This document shows, one piece after another, positions 8,801 to 14,568 of a stretch of DNA of 18,487 bases. The stretch is from JAICLL01 sp035252155 (lineage in GTDB: Bacteria > Planctomycetota > Planctomycetia > Pirellulales > JAICIG01). The position numbers and the translations under genes were made by a program. The stretch covers positions 1 through 18,487 of the forward strand of contig DATFDL010000728.1 in NCBI GenBank assembly GCA_035252155.1. The letters are read 5' to 3'. The notes under the pieces are model-generated. The model made no database searches. It was not told where the DNA came from and worked only from the letters and a program-made list of their open reading frames with translations. Each line of letters begins with the position of its first letter. Position 1 is the stretch's first letter.

Positions 8801-9324
8801 TCGTTGGTTTCGGTGGCCAACTGCTCGCTGAGTTCTGTAGGCAATGGTACGCCATCGATCTGATCGGTCCCGAGGCGAGCATGGGCCACTGGTTCGTCGC
8901 CAGGCGATCGAACGCGCACTCGGTTGCGGCGCGGCGGAATGAGCATAACGCGGATTGCCGCGGCGCGCGCCGGCCAACGGCGATCGATCAACCGCGTCTG
9001 TACCGCGAGTCCCGGCTTGTGAATGGCGATGGCCAACCAGCTTATGCCGCGCACGCGCGGTGGCGGAAGTTCGATTGGCAAGGCGATCTCGAATTCGCCG
9101 TTTCCGTTCGTTCTCGTTCGCCCGAAAATCGCCGGCGGCTGGCGCGTCTTCGATCCCACGCCGAACAAAGCTGTGCGACCGATCGGCGGACCATCAAACA
9201 GGTAGACTTCGGCCCCGGCCACGGGCTGGCCTTTTTCATCGACCACCGTACCGGTGACAGCCGGCACATCGTCGGCCACGGTGCCAATGGAAGCCGCCAA
9301 AAGAGCGAGCGCGGTAAGCGACAT
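5863..9324 (-). CDS. Large secreted protein with about six carboxypeptidase-regulatory-like domains and a helical C-terminus
   Basis: A planctomycete-style secreted protein of 1153 aa from the ATG at 9324; function unknown. A hydrophobic N-terminus (SLTALALLAASIGTVADD) suggests a signal peptide. Beta-sandwich CarboxypepD-reg/Big-like modules begin at about residues 25, 225, 319, 410, 498 and 603, each recognisable by G-x-V-x-D-x-x-G-x-P-(V/I)-x-G-A-x-V (for example VTGTVVDEKGQPVAGAEV). From about 690 to the end the protein is alpha-helical and Ala/Leu/Arg-rich with helix-turn-helix periodicity resembling HEAT or TPR-like repeats. An ATG at 9357 would add 11 residues. I chose 9324 because AAAGGA lies upstream of it at about 11 bases and the hydrophobic stretch follows at once. 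No catalytic motif was seen; the modules are binding or structural folds. The gene is divergent from the HtrA-like gene. Stop TAG. Confidence 0.82.
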   Translation of the reverse strand: MSLTALALLAASIGTVADDVPAVTGTVVDEKGQPVAGAEVYLFDGPPIGRTALFGVGSKTRQPPAIFGRTRTNGNGEFEIALPIELPPPRVRGISWLAIAIHKPGLAVQTRLIDRRWPARAAAIRVMLIPPRRNRVRVRSPGDEPVAHARLGTDQIDGVPLPTELSEQLATETNDLGEAELRDVTGEALRIIRVDSPQFGAQWAALARSSDGEASVASLSPVGTISGQLVDDGGAALSSTRVRLATWVDSRDEQSGGGIADVTTDADGQFCVPAIAAGVLQMTAELPADSPLVSTYQGTQQIDFDRQNEVVIRFRHGIHVRGTVIDQADKSPIAGAIVFVDYYSEFRFMECDEAGQYSGYVLPGGLAHLTFASLPREYYTPDPIIPNEPLPEDAEELTFKPLPATAGTTLYGRVVDAQGSPVADAEVVGTCFWSAIGDRTILARSDRDGIFMLPGVPKNATIKVAAYSLAGITKNLVVSSTDDPDPVTVTVDPDSALSISGRAVDESGRPISGAVVRVFPIHFDPSRRSHEGGFVAFGGTERLSTDADGRFTTPKQLRPDRGYRVEVDALGMTPVRTEPFESAASHGIDFGDIVLTPTPRLRTIAGQVVDGSGKAVAGALVRQAGDGPRRTRAICDAEGRFRIGGVYEGPAWLLLSHEGHDVQAQRIDGDARELRLVLRHAPVTAATGDEQMESAESKVEETVVRELFAEHRGRFERGSPSDVQWAAKIEYQFEGRLPKQGAPDFVSGARLGPGYRIWTHDQATELAQATDDMYLRGSFYLTAFDAIGATPDQQRQALAEALLASRAIDEPAIRVPMLGEIGERFFDLGDEEVGTALVREASEQLRRLTAADVPNLAVWQARFAPALAHIDAPAAFALVENARRPMRDWYLADISRSLATENPAGAEEALQSMAMDNQRYHYGAGTVHRMASVDPDRAERIAQKFSLITSRAYGLGLVADAQAGADPDRASKRIEEAYALLEQSLDEGTAGTQYSTCGTAAALLVMVERVNPAMLEHYLARALAMRPPQPARGDPGAWYESEIAQMALAIVPYDRQTARALLEPLAPRIRTLSSVGEQYPGQIWTAFALVDPAWARQLVNSLPEAPPEATISPRATAVKHVIDALAHRGSSRWPWVYQRFLHARHPDTPVRAR

Positions 9325-9395
9325 CGAGGTCGGTATCCTTTCATCCCGGCAATGCAACCTTAGCCGCAGTAAGGGCGACGATCAAGCCAACGGGC

Positions 9396-9516
9396 GTAGG
9401 GTGGGACGAGCTTGCGAGTCCCACCTCTTGCCTGCGCCACGCGCACACGGCATGTTGAGCCAAAGGTGGGAGTCGTTTCACTCGTCCCACCCTACGGGCT
9501 CGTCCCATCCTACGGG
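9396..9516. repeat. Three GTAG-hairpin copies, family E
   Basis: GTAG at 9396-9399 is followed by the hairpin GGTGGGAC (9400-9407) / GTCCCACC (9418-9425). Facing it on the minus strand, GTAG (CTAC at 9492-9495) abuts a variant hairpin with arms 9465-9471 and 9485-9491. Outside that is a truncated minus-strand copy (CTAC at 9510-9513). A fourth copy is at 10727-10756. The cluster lies between the divergent secreted-protein and protease genes and may overlap their promoters. Confidence 0.8.
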
Positions 9517-9536
9517 CCGCGAGACTTCGCAGCCAG

Positions 9537-9604
9537 GTAGCAGAATTCGTGAGAATTCTGGCTCTAAGCGCGCGGACGGCCTGACTTCTCACGAAGCCAG
9601 CTAC
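9537..9604. repeat. Inverted pair of GTAG-hairpins, family F
   Basis: Left copy: GTAG 9537-9540, then CAGAATTC, loop GTGA, GAATTCTG (9541-9560), a perfect hairpin. Right copy on the minus strand: GTAG (CTAC 9601-9604), then CTGGCTTC, the same loop GTGA, GAAGTCAG (9600-9581), with one G-T wobble. The stems differ between the copies while loop and GTAG are kept. Confidence 0.8.
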
Positions 9605-9653
9605 CACGGCGCTCTGGCCCGCCTTGGTATGATTCATTAACTACCGCGTTCAC

Positions 9654-9660
9654 GAGGAGA
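9654..9660 (+). promoter_or_regulatory. Strong Shine-Dalgarno for the HtrA-like gene
   Basis: GAGGAGA ends seven bases before the GTG at 9668. It fixes that GTG as the start over internal candidates. Confidence 0.75.
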
Positions 9661-9667
9661 TACTGTC

Positions 9668-10699
9668 GTGCGACGTTTTGATGATCCTTCGAACCCGCGG
9701 CCTCATTGGTTGGCCGCCGACGGAGGACCACACGATGATCCCACCGGCCGGCAATCGAACCTGCCGAGCGATTTGCGCGAGGGCGAGCTGCTCGATGCGT
9801 ACTCGCGGGCCGTCATCAGCGTGGTCGCGTCGGTCGGCCCGGCGGTGGTGGCGGTCGCGCGGCGACGCGGGCAAGAGTCGGGCGGCGTAGGTTCCGGCGT
9901 GCTCATCAGCCGCGAGGGTCATGCCCTCACAAACAGCCATGTCGTGGGCGGCCAAAGCCGCGTCTCCATCACAACTCATGACGGCGATGCATTGGACGCC
10001 GAAGTCATCGGGGATGATCCGGCGACCGATCTCGCCGTGCTGCGCGTGGCCGCCCGCGACCTGCCGGCCGCTTCGCTGGGCGAGTCGGCCGCGTTGCAGG
10101 TGGGTCAGCTTGTGGTTGCGGTGGGCAATCCGTACGGATTTCAATCGACCGTGACCACCGGCGTGGTCAGCGCTCAGGGCCGCTCGCTGCGCAGTCAGCA
10201 GGGCCGGCTGATCGAAAACGTGGTGCAGCACACGGCACCGCTCAATCCCGGCAATTCCGGCGGGCCATTGGTCGATTCGCTCGGCCGCGTGGTAGGAATC
10301 AACACGGCGATCATCGTCATGGCGCAAGGTCTTGGTTTCGCCGTGCCGGCCGACACCGCTCGCTGGGTCGTCGGCGAGGTGCTCGCGCACGGCCGCGTGC
10401 GTCGCCCGAAACTCGGCCTATCTCTCACGATGCGCCCCGTAGGACGCGAGCTTGCTCGGCGGCTCGATCTCTTGGTCGAAACGGCCGTCGAAGTCGCCGC
10501 GGTCGAGCACGCCGGCGCGGCCGGCCGCGCCGGCATCCAGCCCGGCGATCTGGTCGTGGCGATCGATGGCCGGATTGTCGCCAGTCTGGACGACGTGCAT
10601 CGGTTGCTGCTGCGCGCGGGCGGCGAAGCCGTCACACTATCCATTGTGCGAGGCGCTCGGCAGTTTGATGTTGAAGTTCAACCGCGGATTGGTGAGTGA
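9668..10699 (+). CDS. HtrA/DegP-like trypsin-fold serine protease with one PDZ domain, no signal peptide
   Basis: 343-residue S1C-type serine protease. The catalytic triad is visible: H91 in LTNSHVV, D121 in ATDLAVL, S197 in NPGNSGGP; the GVGSGVLI strand is at 73-80. One PDZ domain spans about 250-340 (AGAAGRAGIQPGDLVVAIDG). HtrA proteases degrade or chaperone misfolded proteins and are normally periplasmic or membrane-anchored. Here the N-terminus (MRRFDDPSNPRPHWLAAD...) is polar and acidic with no hydrophobic leader, so the protein may act in the cytoplasm. The GTG at 9668 is supported by GAGGAGA seven bases upstream. The gene is flanked by inverted copies of the family E repeat, and a 39-bp relic of its own sequence lies 4.2 kb upstream at 5702. 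Stop TGA. A regulatory, non-stress role is possible but not shown. Confidence 0.93.
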   Translation: MRRFDDPSNPRPHWLAADGGPHDDPTGRQSNLPSDLREGELLDAYSRAVISVVASVGPAVVAVARRRGQESGGVGSGVLISREGHALTNSHVVGGQSRVSITTHDGDALDAEVIGDDPATDLAVLRVAARDLPAASLGESAALQVGQLVVAVGNPYGFQSTVTTGVVSAQGRSLRSQQGRLIENVVQHTAPLNPGNSGGPLVDSLGRVVGINTAIIVMAQGLGFAVPADTARWVVGEVLAHGRVRRPKLGLSLTMRPVGRELARRLDLLVETAVEVAAVEHAGAAGRAGIQPGDLVVAIDGRIVASLDDVHRLLLRAGGEAVTLSIVRGARQFDVEVQPRIGE

Positions 10700-10726
10700 T
10701 CGCCCGTTCCGACGACCTGGGCCAAT

Positions 10727-10756
10727 GGTGGGACTCGCAAGCTCGTCCCACCCTAC
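10727..10756 (-). repeat. GTAG-hairpin repeat, family E, between convergent genes
   Basis: Minus-strand GTAG (CTAC 10753-10756) followed by GGTGGGAC/GTCCCACC (arms 10727-10734 and 10745-10752). It is an exact inverted copy of 9396-9424 over 29 bases. It sits between the convergent ends of the protease and DUF1501 genes, where it could act as a two-way terminator, although no T-run follows. Confidence 0.8.
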
Positions 10757-10773
10757 GGTCCAGAGGCAAGCCC

Positions 10774-12159
10774 CTACAACAACTCGTGAATCACTTCGCC
10801 ACGGTCGATGGCGGGCACGGGCCGGCCGGCGTGATTCAAGAAGCTGGCGCGAGGATCGACGCCGAGCACATGGTAAATCGTGGCGTGCAGGTCGCACGGT
10901 TCCAGCGGACGGTCTTGCGGCACTTCGCCCAGCCGGTTGGTCGAACCGACAATCCGGCCGCCCTTCACGCCGCCGCCGCCCAACAGGCAGAAGACCGCGT
11001 TGCCCCAATGGTCGCGGCCGGGCGTGCCCATGCTCAAGGGCGGGCCGCCGTTGCCGCCGTTGTTCATCCGCGGCGTCCGGCTGAACTCGCCGCACAGCAC
11101 CACCAACACTTTTTCTAGTATCCCACGCTGATCCAGGTCTTCAAACAACGCCGACACCGCCCGATCGACGATCGGCAGATAGTTCTCCATGCCCTTCTGC
11201 AAATCCCAGTGATGGTCCCAGCCGCCGAAATGCACGGTGACAAACGTGCTGCCCGCCTCAACCAGCCGCCGGGCGAGCAACACGCTCTGCCCCCAGTTGT
11301 GCCGGCCATAAAGCTCGCGCAGCTTGGGATCTTCGGCATTGATGTCAAAGGCTTTGGCCGCCGTCGACCCGGCCACCAGCTCGTAGGCCGCGTGCTGAAA
11401 CCGGTCCATCGCTTCGACCGCTCCCGACTTGTCGATCTCACGGCGGAAGCGATCGACGTCCTTTAAGAGCGAGCGGCGATCGTCCAGCCGGTCGATGGTG
11501 ATGCCCGAAGGCGGACGGACGTTGTGGACCTGAAAACCGTCGGAGTTCGGATCGCCTTCGGTCTCGAACGGATTGTGCTCGATGCCCAGATAGTTCGCGC
11601 CGAAGTATCCCGGCCGCAGGCCGATGCTGGCGGCGTAGGGCACGGCCACATAGGGCGGCATGTTGGGCCGCCGCGGGCCAGTGAGCTTGGTGGCGATGGA
11701 AGCGATCGAGGGATAGCGGCCGGCGGTGTCGGCGCCGCTGGCGCCGCCGCGGCTGGTGAGCATCCAATGCCCGCCGGCAAAGTGGTCGCCCGTGTCGTGG
11801 TGCAGCGAACGGACGATCGAGAATTTGTCGGCCACCTTGGCCTGCCGCGGAAAAAGCTCACTGATTTCGATGCCAGGCACATTGGTCGGAATCGGCTGCC
11901 AGAGGCCGCGATATTCGGCCGGGGCTTCGGGCTTCATGTCATACAGATCCATATGGCTCGGTCCGCCATCGAGCCAGATGAGAATGACCGACGTGTCTTT
12001 ACGGGTCGTGCCCTGGGCGGCCGCGGCTTCACGTGCTCGCAGCACATTGGCCAACCCCACCGAGGCCATGCCGGCCACGCCCACTTGCACAAAGCTGCGG
12101 CGGCTGATGCCATCGCAATACCGAGTCGTTCTCGGCGAAGCGGCTCCAATCCGAAACAT
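10774..12159 (-). CDS. DUF1501 family protein with Tat signal
   Basis: DUF1501 proteins are sulfatase/alkaline-phosphatase-fold proteins, abundant in planctomycetes and exported folded by the Tat pathway; their reaction is not established. The 461 aa from the ATG at 12159 is the usual size. The N-terminus has the twin-arginine motif SRRSFVQVG (19-27) and a hydrophobic stretch. The core has LIWLDGGPSHMDLYD (60-74, the metal-site strand of the fold), RSLHHDTGDHFAGGHWML (117-134), GGWDHHWD, CGEFSRTPRMN and GRDHWG. The frame is open for 99 codons further upstream, but AGAGGAGGT five bases before this ATG and the Tat leader fix the start. In planctomycetes this gene is often paired with a DUF1549/DUF1553 (PSD1-type) cytochrome gene. 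None is here, so it appears solitary. Stop TAG. Confidence 0.94.
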   Translation of the reverse strand: MFRIGAASPRTTRYCDGISRRSFVQVGVAGMASVGLANVLRAREAAAAQGTTRKDTSVILIWLDGGPSHMDLYDMKPEAPAEYRGLWQPIPTNVPGIEISELFPRQAKVADKFSIVRSLHHDTGDHFAGGHWMLTSRGGASGADTAGRYPSIASIATKLTGPRRPNMPPYVAVPYAASIGLRPGYFGANYLGIEHNPFETEGDPNSDGFQVHNVRPPSGITIDRLDDRRSLLKDVDRFRREIDKSGAVEAMDRFQHAAYELVAGSTAAKAFDINAEDPKLRELYGRHNWGQSVLLARRLVEAGSTFVTVHFGGWDHHWDLQKGMENYLPIVDRAVSALFEDLDQRGILEKVLVVLCGEFSRTPRMNNGGNGGPPLSMGTPGRDHWGNAVFCLLGGGGVKGGRIVGSTNRLGEVPQDRPLEPCDLHATIYHVLGVDPRASFLNHAGRPVPAIDRGEVIHELL

Positions 12160-12164
12160 GACCG

Positions 12165-12173
12165 ACCTCCTCT
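12165..12173 (-). promoter_or_regulatory. Shine-Dalgarno deciding the DUF1501 start
   Basis: Minus-strand AGAGGAGGT ends five bases before the ATG at 12159. It rejects the longer reading that would start at 12456. Confidence 0.8.
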
Positions 12174-12201
12174 GGGCGAGTGTGGTGTCGCTTGTCTTAA
12201 A

Positions 12202-12226
12202 GTAGCCCCGGCACTCCGTGACGGGG
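12202..12226 (+). repeat. GTAG-hairpin repeat, family G
   Basis: GTAG 12202-12205, then arms CCCCG (12206-12210) and CGGGG (12222-12226). All 25 bases are identical to 18092-18116 next to ruvA. It is a single unit here, upstream of the DUF1501 gene. Confidence 0.8.
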
Positions 12227-12733
12227 ACGGCGGTCGCACTTAGCGTCGGCGAATCTCCGCGACAATATATTTTCGCGGGCAATGTTTGATGCATCGCGGC
12301 AGCCAGCCGGCAACGCATCGGCGAGCGTTTATCCGATTCAGATTCTAGGTGGGCGGGCACCCGAATGTCAACCGGATCCGCCTGGCGAGTTATCGTTGAC
12401 GCGAAAGTAGTTTCCGTTGACAAAAATAAAAAGTCGCGCGCCTGCTTTTCAACCATAAAACCCTGTTGCGCAAATACTTATGAAGCAACTTCGCGAACGA
12501 ATTTCATCGGGGGGGCAACAATAATTATGGGGGGTGGCTTGCATCAAGACATCGTCGACTTGTCGGCGAGCTTGGACGCTGACGCAGCAAACGGAAGGCC
12601 GTTGCGCGGCTGCCATCCGCGAGACGGCCTCGCCTCCCTGTTTTTTACCAAGCAACTGGCTTGGTCGGTTTTCAGCGGGTTTTTTGCGAGTTTTCTGCAG
12701 GGGCCGAACGCTCGCGGAGCAGAGAAAGCAGCG
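12227..12733. other. Gap of about 500 bases without a convincing gene
   Basis: This lies between the DUF1501 start and the end of the 55-aa gene. It includes an AT-richer patch (about 12410-12545, with CGTTGAC twice at 12393 and 12415) unlike the surrounding GC-rich sequence, and a small hairpin ACCAAG/CTTGGT near 12647-12665. It probably holds the promoter of the DUF1501 gene, but I cannot place a -35/-10 pair with confidence. Confidence 0.5.
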
Positions 12734-12901
12734 TCATTTGCCATCGTCTTCAATTTCAGTGAGGCGTTCGGCGTGTTGCTTCGGCTGCCGTTGTTCGTTG
12801 CCTTGCTCCAAATCACGCAGGAAACTGAACCAGCCAGCCAGAGCAGCGAGCCAAAACACCAGGCCCAAGAGCCATTTCAAGCTAAACTGCTGGCGCGGCA
12901 T
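12734..12901 (-). CDS. Small single-span membrane protein, 55 aa
   Basis: Hypothetical protein read from the ATG at 12901 to the TGA at 12734-12736: MPRQQFSLKWLLGLVFW, then a hydrophobic helix to about residue 27 and a charged, Gln/Glu-rich tail ending EIEDDGK. It starts two bases after the TAG of the upstream 77-aa gene, so the two are almost surely co-translated. Both begin with an R-Q-x-(R)-F-S-L-(R/K) motif before the helix, a pattern common at the start of planctomycete small membrane proteins. Function unknown. Supported by the tight spacing, the shared N-terminal motif and the clear helix. Confidence 0.65.
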   Translation of the reverse strand: MPRQQFSLKWLLGLVFWLAALAGWFSFLRDLEQGNEQRQPKQHAERLTEIEDDGK

Positions 12902-12903
12902 GG

Positions 12904-13137
12904 CTAATCGTCCGTTGGCGCGATGCGGTGCCGGATTTCGTAGATCGGCCCGTAGCCGCCGCTTTTCCCCGGATGGCGAAGGTAGATGGTTGGCCCGATT
13001 TGCCCGTACTCGATCAGTTCTCGTTCGTCGGCGCGCCTCCGTCGCTCACGTTCAAAACGACTCCCCGCGAAAAACGCAGCCACGACCCACACTGCGAAAA
13101 ACGACGCGCGCAAGCTGAACCGAAGTTGTCGGCGCAT
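12904..13137 (-). CDS. Small single-span membrane protein, 77 aa
   Basis: Hypothetical protein: MRRQLRFSLRASFFAVWV, with a membrane helix at about 8-25, then a strongly basic stretch (RFERERRRRADERE, residues 27-40) and a Gly/Tyr/Pro-rich tail ending APTDD. The basic side after the helix suggests the C-terminus faces the cytoplasm. First gene of a two-gene unit; the 55-aa gene follows after two bases. No Shine-Dalgarno is obvious. The R-F-S-L-R opening is typical of many small planctomycete membrane proteins, none with a known role as far as I can recall. Confidence 0.75.
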   Translation of the reverse strand: MRRQLRFSLRASFFAVWVVAAFFAGSRFERERRRRADERELIEYGQIGPTIYLRHPGKSGGYGPIYEIRHRIAPTDD

Positions 13138-13251
13138 GCCGGTAGTTTACCGTGTCCGGCGACCTGAGAGAAACGCTAGTTTACGAGAATGATCGATTGG
13201 CGTATAGGGCGCAACCTCAGCGAGCCAAGAGAGCCGCCGAGCCGCGAGACA

Positions 13252-13320
13252 AAGTACCGGAGCCTCTTCTCTGTGCCGCTTGACCTGATCGAGAACAGAA
13301 GAGAAGAGGCACGGGTACTT
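13252..13320. repeat. Inverted repeat, family H
   Basis: Arms 13252-13272 (AAGTACCGGAGCCTCTTCTCT) and 13300-13320 are inverted copies with two differences in 21. They are separated by 27 bases. It lies between the convergent-facing upstream region of the 77-aa gene and the 3' end of the DUF4058 gene. No GTAG at its edges. The rest of 13138-13362 shows no gene. Confidence 0.7.
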
Positions 13321-13362
13321 CGCACTCAAGTTGGCGGATGAGGTCCATCCCCCAACGTCGAG

Positions 13363-13971
13363 TCATCGGATCCGTAGGATCCGGCAGATCTCTTCATACG
13401 TCGCTTCGAGATCGAGCGGGACCGCCAGGCCCTCCGTGAGCCAAACAGGCAGTGTTGGCAGTGCCGCGCCCACCGAGAGCATATGATACCAGCATTCCAT
13501 CAGCCAGCGGCCCTGAAAGCGCGTACGTAGCGTCGCCGCGTACATCGGCGGCGGATGATCGCCCAACGCCGGGTCGGCATGTTCGACCGAGTTCAATATC
13601 TCTGCATACAAGTTGACATTGCTTGTGCTCACAACATCGACGATCGACACGCAGACGTTATGCGCCAGCAGAGCCGTGACTTTTGATACAAAGGCGCCCC
13701 GAGTTTCGGCACGGTCCTTGTTCGATGGACTGACGATTTGAATCGCCGCCACCAAACCCCGGTTCTGGCGTCCCTCGTAGACGCGCACTTCATACGCCTC
13801 GGGCTCCGGCAGCCGCGATCCGACTCCCAAATGAACGCGCGGAGCCGCAACGTAGGACTCCGGAAGCTTTTCGTTCAGCGCACAAACAATCGTCGCGGGC
13901 CACATGCCATGCAGCTCGTCCCAGGAGTGAACGTCGTCCAACGGCGGGCGAAAGTGGTCGCGTAGCGGCAT
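13363..13971 (-). CDS. DUF4058 family protein, short form
   Basis: Uncharacterised family found in planctomycetes and cyanobacteria. From the ATG at 13971 the protein is 202 aa: MPLRDHFRPPLDD at the start, WPATIVCALNEKLPESYVAAPRVHLG (24-49), EVRVYEGRQNRGLVAAIQIVSPSNKDR (61-87), then PLDLEATYEEICRILRIR at the end, all typical of DUF4058. From memory most members are about 250 aa, with some 40-50 residues between HLG and EVRVY; here only about ten remain, so an internal deletion is likely. The strand usually reads A-I-E-(I/L)-V-S-P; here it is AIQIVSP, with Gln at residue 78. If the family has the PD-(D/E)XK-like fold that this strand recalls, the change could remove an active-site acid. The frame is open far upstream, but the conserved start is at 13971. 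Stop TGA. Confidence 0.85.
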   Translation of the reverse strand: MPLRDHFRPPLDDVHSWDELHGMWPATIVCALNEKLPESYVAAPRVHLGVGSRLPEPEAYEVRVYEGRQNRGLVAAIQIVSPSNKDRAETRGAFVSKVTALLAHNVCVSIVDVVSTSNVNLYAEILNSVEHADPALGDHPPPMYAATLRTRFQGRWLMECWYHMLSVGAALPTLPVWLTEGLAVPLDLEATYEEICRILRIR

Positions 13972-14469
13972 GGATGCCTCGGTTCTATCTGGCCGCACCG
14001 GATGGTTATCGAACAAGGCGCATTGTAGCCACCCACTGGCGGTCGAGAGATTAGACGCAGTGCATCGCCCACATGGTCTGGCAGGCCGCTTCGGCCGAAG
14101 TGCAAGCAAGGCAACTCGGCAATTTCCTCGCTTGCGCTTGTTAATCCTGCGCTTTTCGGACCCCATCCGCCTTGCGCGGATCGGTGAACGAGATGGTGAG
14201 CTATCACTCCCGTAAAAAACCGGGCGAAAGACCCCATCCAGCTTGCCTGGATGGTGAATCAGATCCGCAGCACCGCGTCGCCGGTCCACATCTCCTTCAC
14301 CATCCAGGCAAGCTGGATGGGGTCGAGGAAATGCCATGATTTGCGACTAGCACACCATCTGCTTCACCATCGAGGCAAGCTCGATGGGGTCGAAAGCGCA
14401 ACATCAAAACTTGCGCTATGGGTTAGCACGGGCCAGCACTACTTGGACACTACCCCGCCGACCGCCCGA
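13972..14469. other. Gap of about 500 bases between divergent DUF4058 and ispF, rich in hairpins
   Basis: No gene is supported here. It contains an imperfect inverted repeat (GCAAGCAAGG at 14102-14111 with 14126-14135) and the four-hairpin cluster described separately at 14159-14392, followed by the ispF promoter at 14470. Confidence 0.55.
14159..14392. repeat. Cluster of four related hairpins with matched stem changes, family I
   Basis: Copies at 14159-14188 and 14230-14258 read one way; copies at 14296-14324 and 14363-14392 read the other way. Copies two and three are exact 29-bp inverted repeats. Each unit is GACCCCATC...GGTGAA or its complement, with a hairpin inside: CCATCCAG-CTTGC-CTGGATGG in copies two and three (loop CTTGC or GCAAG), CCATCGAG-GCAAG-CTCGATGG in copy four, CCATCCGC-CTTGC-GCGGATCGG in copy one. 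Stem changes are compensated while the five-base loop is constant. Confidence 0.82.
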
Positions 14470-14498
14470 TTGTGAACCCCCAGACCATTCGCTACAAT
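14470..14498 (+). promoter_or_regulatory. Sigma-70-type promoter for ispF
   Basis: TTGTGA (14470-14475), a 17-base spacer, then TACAAT (14493-14498). Transcription would begin near 14505, about 14 bases before the ATG at 14519. Confidence 0.6.
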
Positions 14499-14568
14499 TC
14501 CTCTCTTTCGTTGAAGTTATGCAGATTTAGAAGCGACCACCGAAGGAGCCTCCGCCACGTTCGCCGCA

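Noticed and set aside
10774..12456. 560-residue version of the DUF1501 protein
   Set aside because: The first 99 residues lack family similarity, whereas a perfect Shine-Dalgarno and the Tat leader place the start at 12159.
12365..12907. 180-residue plus-strand reading frame
   Set aside because: It covers the AT-rich gap and runs antisense through the 55-aa gene. The translation has no domain, and the minus-strand genes here are better supported by spacing and motifs.
14159..14392. CRISPR array
   Set aside because: The four units occur in both orientations with uneven spacing and varied stems. There are no regular unique spacers and no cas genes.
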